Positions 7,329 through 14,266 of a stretch of 29,469 nucleotides of DNA are shown here, one piece after another (the first letter of the stretch is position 1; each line of letters starts with the position of its first letter). The notes below the pieces were generated by a model that worked only from the letters and a program-made list of their open reading frames with translations, made no database searches and had not been told where the DNA came from. The position numbers and the translations under genes are program-made. The stretch is from a virus: IMG/VR virus record IMGVR_UViG_3300029915_001481, positions 1 to 29,469 of that record; one strand, written 5' to 3'.

Positions 7329-8833
7329 AAATAACCATAGAAAGTCCAATTAAGGCGAGATTGGTATCATATACTGAAGATGAGCTTTATTGTCTAAAAG
7401 ACAAGCTTACTTACGACAATACAGCCGTTAAACATCTCATAAAGAGACATTACGATAATTTTCGCTGGAAAAACCAAAATGTTGTTAGTTGGACTGCCCA
7501 TTTAGATGGATTGAAGGCTCAGGTAACAAAATGCTTGGTATTTGAGGACGAGGATGGAATTTACATTAGACCTGGATCCCTAACACATTTGTCAACTTTT
7601 AATTTGCAAATTGTAAATCAGGTACAATATAAGAACTTTACCAAGATTCCATGGAAGAAGCCTCTTAAATTTACTCTGCATCCTTATCAAAGCGGTTCTA
7701 TAGCCAATTTACTTGCCCAAAAACATGGGAATGTCAGCATTACTACGGGTGGAGGTAAAAGTGCCATTATTTTGAGTCTATGCAAGGAGATGGGACTAAA
7801 AACCTGTATCGTTGTTCCTGGTAAGGGAATTTTTCATGAATCTATTGAGAACTTTGAAAATCATCTAGGTAGCAAATATGTAGGCTATTTAGGAGATGGC
7901 TTAAAGAGATATGATAAAAAACTAACCATTGCTATTGGGGACTCTATTGCAAATCTTAAAGAGGGAACTCCAGAGTACGAGTTTTTTGCAAGCATGGATG
8001 TATTGATTGTCGATGAATCTCATACATTTGGAGCCGAATCTCTAGAGACCATTTGCCATGGAGTCTTAGGCAATATTCCTTATAGATTTTTTCTTTCGGC
8101 TACCCAAACTCGTAATGATGGCTCATTACCTCTCCTGCAATCAATTATTGGCAAAACAGTGTACGAATTACCGACCCAGGAAGCCGTAGAAAAAGGTTAC
8201 ATTTGCCCACATGAATTCAGGATCGTATCATTAAAGTCTTCGAATGGAGAATTTAACTCGACCGATGGTCTTGCCCAAAAGAGAGCCCATTTTTTGAATA
8301 ATAAAAATATTGCTTCTTTTGCTGCTAGACTAGCCAATGCAACCGCCCTATCTCAAGGAAAACAAACCCTTATTTTATGTGAAGAACTTAGTCAGATAGT
8401 AATGCTACTCCCTCTGCTAGAAGTTCCTTACGCAATAGCTCATAGCGAAAAGAACATGAAAAGACTGGTGGAATTGGGTCTCCCTAAAGTAAAGGTTTCT
8501 GAAAGTATTGAGAAGTTCAATAAGAGCGAAGTTAAGGTACTAGTAGGCACAAGTTGCTTACACGTAGGAGTCAATATTTTCCCATGCCATTCCGTAGTAA
8601 ACTGGTTTGGTGGAACAAGCGAAATTAAGACCAAACAAGCGGCGGTGGGTCGAGCAGTTCGTTTTGGTAGGTCAAATGACTGGGCCTCAAAATGTGTGCC
8701 AAAAGAGAAAGCAATTATTTATGATTTTGACGTGGAAAATAATAAGAGTATGGCCAGGCACCTTCAAGCTAGAATAGAGTGCTATTTGGACAGTGGACCA
8801 AACCTCATTAAATACATACGATTGAAGGATTAA
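7325..8833 (+). CDS. uvsW: UvsW-like superfamily 2 helicase
   Basis: 502 residues, the same size as T4 UvsW. Helicase motifs appear in order: Q/YQ near 121, Walker A TTGGGKS (140-146), DESH box (230-233), motif III SAT (258-260), and motif VI QAAVGRAVRFGR (438-449) with its arginine fingers. The N-terminal 110 residues form a separate domain ahead of the motor, as in UvsW. This family unwinds branched and recombination intermediates and drives branch migration and fork reversal. It starts inside the stop of the HNH gene (ATGA overlap). With SbcCD and the RuvC-like nuclease also present, it completes a T4-type recombination set. The symbol reflects family similarity, not proven orthology. Confidence 0.85.
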   Translation: MKITIESPIKARLVSYTEDELYCLKDKLTYDNTAVKHLIKRHYDNFRWKNQNVVSWTAHLDGLKAQVTKCLVFEDEDGIYIRPGSLTHLSTFNLQIVNQVQYKNFTKIPWKKPLKFTLHPYQSGSIANLLAQKHGNVSITTGGGKSAIILSLCKEMGLKTCIVVPGKGIFHESIENFENHLGSKYVGYLGDGLKRYDKKLTIAIGDSIANLKEGTPEYEFFASMDVLIVDESHTFGAESLETICHGVLGNIPYRFFLSATQTRNDGSLPLLQSIIGKTVYELPTQEAVEKGYICPHEFRIVSLKSSNGEFNSTDGLAQKRAHFLNNKNIASFAARLANATALSQGKQTLILCEELSQIVMLLPLLEVPYAIAHSEKNMKRLVELGLPKVKVSESIEKFNKSEVKVLVGTSCLHVGVNIFPCHSVVNWFGGTSEIKTKQAAVGRAVRFGRSNDWASKCVPKEKAIIYDFDVENNKSMARHLQARIECYLDSGPNLIKYIRLKD

Positions 8834-8842
8834 GGGGCACTA

Positions 8843-8865
8843 CTGTCTCTTATCCTGTCTCTTAT
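8843..8865 (+). repeat. Tandem 11-base repeat with an embedded -10
   Basis: CTGTCTCTTAT occurs at 8843-8853 and again at 8855-8865, spaced 12 bases start to start, about one helical turn. The second copy runs into TATAAT (8863-8868), a perfect -10 hexamer without a good -35. The paired repeats in front of the sigma-like gene look like an activator or repressor site. Confidence 0.45.
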
Positions 8866-8886
8866 AATTGATTCCATGATATATAT

Positions 8887-8909
8887 CTTTTAAGACAATA
8901 ACTTAAAGG
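8887..8909 (+). promoter_or_regulatory. Possible hairpin hiding the ribosome binding site of the sigma-like gene
   Basis: CTTTTAAG (8887-8894) can pair over all 8 positions, with one G-U pair, with CTTAAAGG (8902-8909) across a 7-base loop. The right arm includes most of the AAAGGA ribosome binding site (8905-8910) of the gene at 8916. The stem is AT-rich and weak, so a temperature- or protein-sensitive switch is only a possibility. Confidence 0.35.
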
Positions 8910-8915
8910 AATATT

Positions 8916-9953
8916 ATGGCAAGACAACCGAATAAAAAATGGAAAGACTCTCATGATCCGTCTTTTGCCCAATTAGCGTTAGAGATCCAGAAGGCAATTG
9001 AGCGCAACAAGGATGGTACGACACAAAAAGAGCAAGTAGAAGAATTGGTATCTGCAGAGCAAGATTTCCATGCGCTGGTCCTAAGTTATCGAATAAGCAC
9101 AGAAATCTACAAGAGATTTATTCAATTAATTCGAATTACAAATAATAACATTCTATCTGCCAGACCCTATTTTAGAGAGTCCTCCATAACATTTTCAGAA
9201 AAAATCACTCCCGCATTAAAGAATAGAGATCCAGAAGCGTTAAAAGAATTTAATATAAATTACCATTTCGTTAAATTTTGCAAGGATCACTGGATGGGAC
9301 TTTGGCCAAAGAAGATTGAATTGCTGTACCAACGAGTTAAAAGAGCAAGAACGGTTCTTATCGAAAATAACATGCCATTGGCAGTCAATCGCGCAAAAAT
9401 TTTCTATAGAAGCACCCCTAAAGGTCATCTAAGTTTCATGGATATGGTTGAGGTAAGCTCTATGGGGCTTGCAGCCGGTATCGATAAGTATACGGGTTCA
9501 TACAAGAAGAATTACTTAGGGGTAGCTATTGGTCGAATAGTGGGAAATCTGATTGATGCCTACAGTGAGACGGTAATGCACTTCTATCCTTCTGACAGGA
9601 GAGTTTTATACCGCGCCAACAGTATTCGAGGAAGACAGGGAATTACCGACATCCAGGAATTGACTCAGGCGGTCAATGAAAGCTTCAGAAAAGATCTCGC
9701 AGAGGGAAGAACCGCCCCCAAAGAAGTCACCTCCTCTGATTTATGGTATTTGATGTCTGCAGCCAGCCTTATTTCGTCCGATTCTAACGATGGAGAAGAA
9801 GGTTTTGGGGTTTACAGTTATACTCCCGACAAGACCGAAAATGCGGAAGAAGTGCTAAGTAAGAAGCAGCAAACGGAACAAATATCGGAAATCTCAAGAA
9901 GCATGCCACTTATCATGCAAAAGATTTTAAAGCTTAAGGGTATTGAAATTTAA
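8916..9953 (+). CDS. RNA polymerase sigma factor-like protein
   Basis: 345 residues. The stretch at about 143-215 reads like sigma70 region 2: RARTVLIENNMPLAVNRAKI, then a linker, LSFMDMVEVSSMGLAAGIDKY, and IGRIVGNLIDAYSE. Downstream RRVLYRANSIRGRQG could be region 3. No convincing region 4 helix-turn-helix is seen, which is where a -35 would be read. The N-terminal 140 residues are helical and unassigned. It would bind host RNA polymerase core and redirect it to phage promoters, like T4 gp55. It is preceded by AAAGGA, tandem repeats and a possible RBS hairpin, so its own expression seems controlled. The right-arm promoters seen here are host-like, so it may serve late genes outside the window. 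Confidence 0.7.
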   Translation: MARQPNKKWKDSHDPSFAQLALEIQKAIERNKDGTTQKEQVEELVSAEQDFHALVLSYRISTEIYKRFIQLIRITNNNILSARPYFRESSITFSEKITPALKNRDPEALKEFNINYHFVKFCKDHWMGLWPKKIELLYQRVKRARTVLIENNMPLAVNRAKIFYRSTPKGHLSFMDMVEVSSMGLAAGIDKYTGSYKKNYLGVAIGRIVGNLIDAYSETVMHFYPSDRRVLYRANSIRGRQGITDIQELTQAVNESFRKDLAEGRTAPKEVTSSDLWYLMSAASLISSDSNDGEEGFGVYSYTPDKTENAEEVLSKKQQTEQISEISRSMPLIMQKILKLKGIEI

Positions 9954-9955
9954 TA

Positions 9956-9984
9956 TTGTTTTTTATTTTAACTTAATATAAACT
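9956..9984 (+). promoter_or_regulatory. Weak promoter candidate before the small-gene/SbcD cluster
   Basis: TTGTTT (9956-9961) and TAAACT (9979-9984) are 17 bases apart in a very AT-rich gap between the sigma-like gene and the gene at 10001. The hexamers are imperfect, and low-complexity sequence makes chance matches likely. Confidence 0.3.
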
Positions 9985-10000
9985 AATTTAAGGAGAATAT

Positions 10001-10201
10001 ATGGAATCAGAATTACAAATTGATTTGGACTGCTTAAAAGAAGACATTAATTTAGGCAATATTCGATCTGTACCCGCCAAAACAGCTATGACCCTAATGG
10101 ATCGTATTGAAAGACTCGAATATGAGCTTGAACAAGAAAAAGTGGTTAGTCGATCTTTTGCTGAAATGGTAAAACTTTTAAAAAATGGAGCTGAACTGTG
10201 A
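10001..10201 (+). CDS. Small coiled-coil protein, unrecognised
   Basis: 66 residues with a strong AAGGAG site 7 bases before the ATG. The second half (MDRIERLEYELEQEKVVSRS) has heptad-like spacing of Leu/Ile and should form a helix or short coiled coil. Its TGA stop overlaps the GTG start of the GroES-like gene (GTGA), so the two are probably translated together. No family is recognised. Confidence 0.7.
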   Translation: MESELQIDLDCLKEDINLGNIRSVPAKTAMTLMDRIERLEYELEQEKVVSRSFAEMVKLLKNGAEL

Positions 10202-10554
10202 TTTTTTCATTAAACAATCGACTAATTCTCGAAGAATATGTCAAAGAAGGACTTAAATCCAAAGTAATGGGCGGTATTGCAACTCCCGGTCAAAGAGATG
10301 GCATTAAAAAGTTAAAGGTTTTGGTTAGCACTCGATTGGTCGATGGTAGAGATATTCCTGCAGGGTCTTACGCATATGTGCGTGAAGAGGCTCTACACAC
10401 TCAGGCATGGTCTTCTAAATTTTTTACTTGTGACGGCATCAGTGGAAAATTCATGATCGTTGGCTTAGAATGGGTTGAATTTATTGAGACCCCTCCTGGA
10501 CCAATGTCACGTCCAGATCCGCTCCCTGTTTCAGGAAATGGGTCTAATCCATAG
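10198..10554 (+). CDS. Divergent GroES-like co-chaperonin candidate
   Basis: 118 residues from a GTG overlapping the previous stop. The first 97 residues follow the GroES layout. LNNRLILEEY matches the first strand (LHDRVIVKR in E. coli). GLKSKVMGGIATPG fits the mobile loop (ETKSAGGIVLT). DIPAGSYAYV matches DVKVGDIVIF, and SGKFMIVGLEWVEFIE matches the final strand (EEVLIMSESDILAIVE). A 20-residue Pro/Gly-rich tail follows. GroES caps the GroEL ring and its mobile-loop IVL tripeptide contacts the apical domain; here that tripeptide reads IAT. T4 gp31 shows how far phage versions can drift. Coding of a GroEL at 4689 makes a partner plausible. The assignment is by eye and needs a structure comparison. 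Confidence 0.6.
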   Translation: MIFSLNNRLILEEYVKEGLKSKVMGGIATPGQRDGIKKLKVLVSTRLVDGRDIPAGSYAYVREEALHTQAWSSKFFTCDGISGKFMIVGLEWVEFIETPPGPMSRPDPLPVSGNGSNP

Positions 10555-10556
10555 TC

Positions 10557-10781
10557 ATGAGAATCGGTAGACTCTACATCAATTTAATAGACGGACCATT
10601 AGAATTTGGGCTTGAAACATTTCCTTGTAAATGTAAGTGTCTAAATTTAGGATTCTTTTACATCATCAAATCCGATGTAGATTGTGTATGCGGAGGATGT
10701 AAGCAATACGAATGTGTTTGTTATTGTGAATGGTGTGGACATAAATTTTCTAGATGTGAATGTGGTGACGAATCTGCATGA
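10557..10781 (+). CDS. Cysteine-rich putative zinc-binding small protein
   Basis: 74 residues with 14 cysteines packed into two thirds of the chain: PCKCKC (23-28), DCVCGGC (42-48), ECVCYCEWC (52-60) and RCEC (66-69), plus one His. This pattern suggests two or three zinc knuckles or ribbons. The start lies 2 bases after the upstream stop and the end overlaps the SbcD start (ATGA). The family is not recognised; it could be a DNA-, RNA- or protein-binding adaptor. Confidence 0.65.
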   Translation: MRIGRLYINLIDGPLEFGLETFPCKCKCLNLGFFYIIKSDVDCVCGGCKQYECVCYCEWCGHKFSRCECGDESA

Positions 10782-11758
10782 AAATATTAAGAGTGGGTGA
10801 TCCACACGTAAAACCAAATAATCTTGAAGAGTCCCATAGACTTCTTGAATTAGTTGTTCATCAAGCTAACAATTACAATGTAGATGTACTTGAAATCGAG
10901 GGAGATCTATTTGATACCCACGATATTGTAAGACTACGCGTACTTAAATTTTGGCAGCACTGGTTTACAGTTTTATCAAAGCAGACCTTTAAAACCCGAA
11001 TATTAGTAGGAAACCATGATCTTACTGGGGACTATTCTGATTCTTATAGCGCTCTTCACCCATTCCTCAACCTAGAGAATGATCGGTTTAAGATCGTATA
11101 TGCGCCATTTGTTGACGGTGTATATGGATATCTTCCTTACATTCATTCCAATGAAAAATTTATTGAAGAGGCCAATGCACTGGCTGAAAAAGGCGCAACA
11201 GTTCTTGTAAGCCATCCAAATTTTGAAGGAGCGGTATATGATAATAGTACCCCTATTCAAAGCGGAGTTCCAGAAAGTGCTCTTGATCCTCGTTTTCACC
11301 ATTTAATTGGTGGACATATTCATACCCAGTTTGAGCTTGGTCGTATTTGGTATATCGGAAACCCGCGCTGGCTTACAAAAAGTTGCGCAAATAAACAAAA
11401 GGGTATCTGGCTTTGTGATCACGATACCGACGGTAAGATTACGAAAAAGATTTTTCTTGGAACCGAATCTGTTTGTACTCCCATGATCTCATTGGTCTGG
11501 AAAGAGGGAGAAGAAAAACCTTTCATCCAAGAAGGCGCAAAAGTAGATATTGAATTAGTTGGTTCGTCTGATTGGGTCACCAAAGAAAAACTCGCTCTTA
11601 AGGGGGTCAGTGTTTCAAGTAAGATTACTGACAGTAAACGCAGTAAAGAACGTAAGAGCGGTAGCAGTTTGCGAGATTTTATTCTCAATCATTACAAAGC
11701 CGATCCCAATAAAAGAACCAGAATCCTTAAGTATTTGGGGGACCTAAACCTTGTCTGA
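10778..11758 (+). CDS. sbcD: SbcD/Mre11-type nuclease subunit (T4 gp47-like)
   Basis: 326 residues, close to T4 gp47. The calcineurin-like metal site is complete: GDPH (7-10), GDLFDTH (42-48), GNHD (78-81), SHPNF (145-149) and GGHIHT (178-183). With two Mn ions it should degrade DNA ends and hairpins in complex with the Rad50-like ATPase encoded at 14267. In T4 this pair resects ends for recombination-dependent replication and helps degrade host DNA. The gene overlaps both neighbours by a few bases, so it is embedded in a tight operon. The C-terminal 90 residues, the Rad50 contact region in this family, are Lys/Ser-rich. Confidence 0.9.
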   Translation: MKILRVGDPHVKPNNLEESHRLLELVVHQANNYNVDVLEIEGDLFDTHDIVRLRVLKFWQHWFTVLSKQTFKTRILVGNHDLTGDYSDSYSALHPFLNLENDRFKIVYAPFVDGVYGYLPYIHSNEKFIEEANALAEKGATVLVSHPNFEGAVYDNSTPIQSGVPESALDPRFHHLIGGHIHTQFELGRIWYIGNPRWLTKSCANKQKGIWLCDHDTDGKITKKIFLGTESVCTPMISLVWKEGEEKPFIQEGAKVDIELVGSSDWVTKEKLALKGVSVSSKITDSKRSKERKSGSSLRDFILNHYKADPNKRTRILKYLGDLNLV

Positions 11759-12083
11759 GCCAAATACCCTAAAAGATTTAAAAAGCCTGATGCTATTTTT
11801 TGGTCGTATTCCAGAAACACATGTACAGAATTTGAAGGCAGCGCCATTCATTTACTTTGATAGCGTTAAACAAGCAGGTCTTACATATGAATTAGACACC
11901 AAAGCTACAGACTGGTTTGTTATGTACGAACTCACTACAGACAAAGAGCCCGATTCTCTGGCGGAGAGAGCGAAGGCACTTGAGACAGCGATCCGAATGT
12001 TATTTTGGAAAGAAGTTGTGTTGATTCTTAATATAAATGGAAAAACTGTATATAAAAGCAAAGGGTTAGTGCCAAATGAGTGA
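11751..12083 (+). CDS. Unrecognised 110-residue protein in the SbcD operon
   Basis: It begins at TTG 11751, with GGGGGA about 8 bases upstream, and overlaps the SbcD stop; a later ATG at 11790 is an alternative. The protein mixes helix and strand (LKSLMLFFGRIPE, TDWFVMYELTTD, LAERAKALETAIRML). It ends overlapping the next gene by 8 bases. No domain is recognised. Context suggests a role with DNA repair or packaging. Confidence 0.65.
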   Translation: MSEPNTLKDLKSLMLFFGRIPETHVQNLKAAPFIYFDSVKQAGLTYELDTKATDWFVMYELTTDKEPDSLAERAKALETAIRMLFWKEVVLILNINGKTVYKSKGLVPNE

Positions 12084-12780
12084 TTCAAAAGATTTATCCC
12101 TAATTCCGCACAGTGATTTCACCATGAAAGATCTTGAACTAATCGAGCAGTTCAAGGAAGGGGGTCTACTTGGTCTCCATACACTAACTGATGTCGATGT
12201 AGAGCGTATGATGGGTTTGTATATGGATGGCAAGACCTATCGTCAAATTGCGTCCCTTCTAAAAAAGAACAGGCAAGTGGTGTTGTTTTTGGCTCACAAG
12301 TTTAAATGGTTCGAGCTTCGTGCAGAGTACCTAGACGAATTACATGCTACCCTAAAAGGTAAGATTTTAGAGGCAAAATTGCAAGATCAAGAATTTTTGT
12401 TGCATTTAAGCCTTGCATATAAGAAAAAAATAGGTAAAAATATAGATCAGTACCTTAGAACCGATGATTCGGAATTTTACGATAAAATCGATAATAAGGA
12501 TCTTGGAACCTTGATGAAAGTCATGGAAATGCTTCATAAGCTAAATAGCGAAACTATGGGTGATAAACCACCGTTAGTTGGACTTAATGGAATGGGCGAA
12601 GGCGTTAATATTACCAAGACTGGCCCAAATTCTGTGGAGATTACTCCTAAACAGAGCCCTTTTGCCTCAAAGCTTAAGCAATTTGCGGAATTAAAGCGTG
12701 AACAAGAAAAGCAAGAAGCTTCAGAAAAAAGTAGTGATATAGACAAAGAGTCTAGTAAACCAAATAAAGAAAGTGAATAA
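12076..12780 (+). CDS. Helix-turn-helix protein, possible terminase small subunit
   Basis: 234 residues. Residues about 43-85 form a helix-turn-helix, VERMMGLYMDGKTYRQIASL, followed by KKNRQVVLFLAHKFKW and LRAEYLDE. That order matches the N-terminal DNA-binding domain of many phage small terminase subunits. A helical middle (100-160) could oligomerise. The C-terminal 40 residues are Lys/Glu/Ser-rich and disordered. Small terminases choose the packaging site and stimulate the large subunit. It sits far from the large terminase and on the other strand, which is unusual, so a transcription regulator remains possible. Confidence 0.5.
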   Translation: MSDSKDLSLIPHSDFTMKDLELIEQFKEGGLLGLHTLTDVDVERMMGLYMDGKTYRQIASLLKKNRQVVLFLAHKFKWFELRAEYLDELHATLKGKILEAKLQDQEFLLHLSLAYKKKIGKNIDQYLRTDDSEFYDKIDNKDLGTLMKVMEMLHKLNSETMGDKPPLVGLNGMGEGVNITKTGPNSVEITPKQSPFASKLKQFAELKREQEKQEASEKSSDIDKESSKPNKESE

Positions 12781-12785
12781 ATAAA

Positions 12786-13661
12786 ATGAAGAAAATGGCG
12801 CTTATCACCCTACTGGGATTGGTAATGATTTTAGTCCCGAAAATGTCAATCTCACAGGAGAAGAAAGCCCCAGACCTCAGTCCTACTGTGGTTCTTACTA
12901 GCAAGAACTTGCTTGTATTAAATGGTGAGGTTAATGGAGAAAGCACTTCAGCTGTGATTTCAAAAGCCAAGGAACTGTGTCAAGTCAGCGCTGTAAAAAA
13001 GCTATTTGGTCAAAAACCAACTCTTAATCTTTTTATCAATTCCCCAGGCGGAAGCATTCAGTCTGGACTAGAGTTGAACGAGGCACTTCGCGGTCTCGGC
13101 TGTAAAATTAATACAGTAACCCTATTTGCCGCTAGTATGGCCTTCCAAATCGTTCAAAATCTTGACGATCGCTTGGTCCTTAAAAATGGAGTTATGATGA
13201 GTCACCATGCAGCTGGTGGATTCGAGGGCTCTTTCGGTGGAACTAAACCGTCACAAGTAGATAGCCGTTACCAATTTTGGTTAGATCGAGTTCGTGAACT
13301 TGACGAACAGACCGTATCTCGTACTAAAGGCAAGCAAACTTACGATAGCTACCTTAAAGAATATGACCATGAGATGTGGTTGACTGGTACTAAATCAGTA
13401 CAAGAAGGCTACAGCGATGAAGTAGTACTTGTTCGTTGTGATGCCAGTATCGGCGGTACTTCTAAGCATAGCTTAGATTTCATGGGAATGCAGGTATCTT
13501 ATGAACTTGATAATTGTCCTCTAAATACTGCCCCTATGAATATTAGTATGCTTATGCCTCAAGGCAAAGAGATTCCTACCGAAATTAAGAATGAAATTAA
13601 GTCTAAATTCTTAGCTACATTCTATAATTCTCAAAAACAAGAAATCCCGATGTACTGGTAA
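12786..13661 (+). CDS. Signal-peptide ClpP/SppA-like serine protease
   Basis: 291 residues. It opens with a classic Sec signal peptide: MKK, the hydrophobic run ALITLLGLVMILV, then a short polar region to about residue 23. The ClpP-fold core follows: oxyanion loop INSPGGS (84-90), nucleophile elbow AASMAF with Ser117, and MMSHHAAGG with His140. The acidic third residue is likely in about 165-195 but cannot be fixed by eye. ClpP-fold proteases cut peptides inside oligomeric chambers; here the product should work in the periplasm or membrane. No ribosome site is evident, and it starts 5 bases after the upstream stop. The exported location argues against a prohead protease. A host-envelope or superinfection role is possible. 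Confidence 0.7.
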   Translation: MKKMALITLLGLVMILVPKMSISQEKKAPDLSPTVVLTSKNLLVLNGEVNGESTSAVISKAKELCQVSAVKKLFGQKPTLNLFINSPGGSIQSGLELNEALRGLGCKINTVTLFAASMAFQIVQNLDDRLVLKNGVMMSHHAAGGFEGSFGGTKPSQVDSRYQFWLDRVRELDEQTVSRTKGKQTYDSYLKEYDHEMWLTGTKSVQEGYSDEVVLVRCDASIGGTSKHSLDFMGMQVSYELDNCPLNTAPMNISMLMPQGKEIPTEIKNEIKSKFLATFYNSQKQEIPMYW

Positions 13662-13909
13662 TGCCACTCATCAGCTATTCATGTACTTGCGGAATTTCAT
13701 TCAATAAGTACAAAAAAACCGCATCGGATGCGCCAGATTCTCTTCCTTGTAAGTGTGGCCTAAAAGCTAAGAAGGCTTTTGGGCTCACTTCATCTTCACA
13801 CAAAATTGTTATCGACAATGGGCTTATGTCCCGCAGGATCGAAATTGACCCAAATATTACGGAGATCAATGATGAGCGATCCAAAAAAGATTATTCCGAA
13901 GAGGACTAA
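13661..13909 (+). CDS. Small zinc-ribbon protein
   Basis: 82 residues. An N-terminal ribbon has CTCG (8-11) and CKCG (30-33), the two CxCG knuckles typical of FmdB-like small zinc ribbons, then a polar tail. The ATG overlaps the protease stop (TAATG). The function is unknown; such proteins often bind nucleic acid or act as adaptors. Confidence 0.65.
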   Translation: MPLISYSCTCGISFNKYKKTASDAPDSLPCKCGLKAKKAFGLTSSSHKIVIDNGLMSRRIEIDPNITEINDERSKKDYSEED

Positions 13910-13911
13910 TT

Positions 13912-14235
13912 ATGGTATTTTTATTGTACCTTATAGGAATGATGGTTTATTTAACCACTGTTTCTATGAACTATTCTGACAAAACCAAAGTATCTCTATG
14001 GTACTATCCTGCTGGAATGGCCCTATCTCTACTTTCTAATTTTTTATGGATGTATTTAGCTAAACATGCCGTAAACCCAAATCAAATCTATATTAGAGGC
14101 ATATTATGGGATTCCATGATAATCTTTGCTTATTCTATTTTGCCCCTATTTGTCTGTAATATTAAATTTACAACCATTCAGCTATGTGGAGTTGGTTTTG
14201 TTTTATTTGGATTAGGGCTACTTAAAACCGCTTGA
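13912..14235 (+). CDS. Four-helix inner-membrane protein, unrecognised
   Basis: 107 residues with four likely membrane helices at about 1-20, 27-50, 63-82 and 86-106, and short polar loops. GAGG lies about 8 bases before the ATG. It follows the exported protease and the zinc-ribbon gene in the same direction with only 2 bases spacing, so a membrane-linked job with them is possible. Size and helix count would fit a holin or small transporter-like protein, but there is no lysis gene nearby to support a holin. Confidence 0.6.
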   Translation: MVFLLYLIGMMVYLTTVSMNYSDKTKVSLWYYPAGMALSLLSNFLWMYLAKHAVNPNQIYIRGILWDSMIIFAYSILPLFVCNIKFTTIQLCGVGFVLFGLGLLKTA

Positions 14236-14260
14236 TTAAAAAATAAATCTGTTGTAGTCT
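14232..14260 (+). promoter_or_regulatory. Promoter with near-zero leader before sbcC
   Basis: TTGATT (14232-14237), 17 bases, then TAGTCT (14255-14260). The GTG start of the SbcC gene follows after only 6 bases, where transcription should begin. No ribosome binding site is present between them. The -10 keeps the strongest positions (T1, A2, T6). The spacing repeats at 22723, 27642 and 28421. Confidence 0.5.
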
Positions 14261-14266
14261 ATAAAA

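Noticed and set aside
12786-13661. Prohead (capsid maturation) protease
   Set aside because: The ClpP-like core fits, but the signal peptide and the distance from the head genes argue for an exported protein.
13912-14235. Holin
   Set aside because: Four membrane helices fit in size, but no endolysin or spanin is nearby and no holin family motif is seen.
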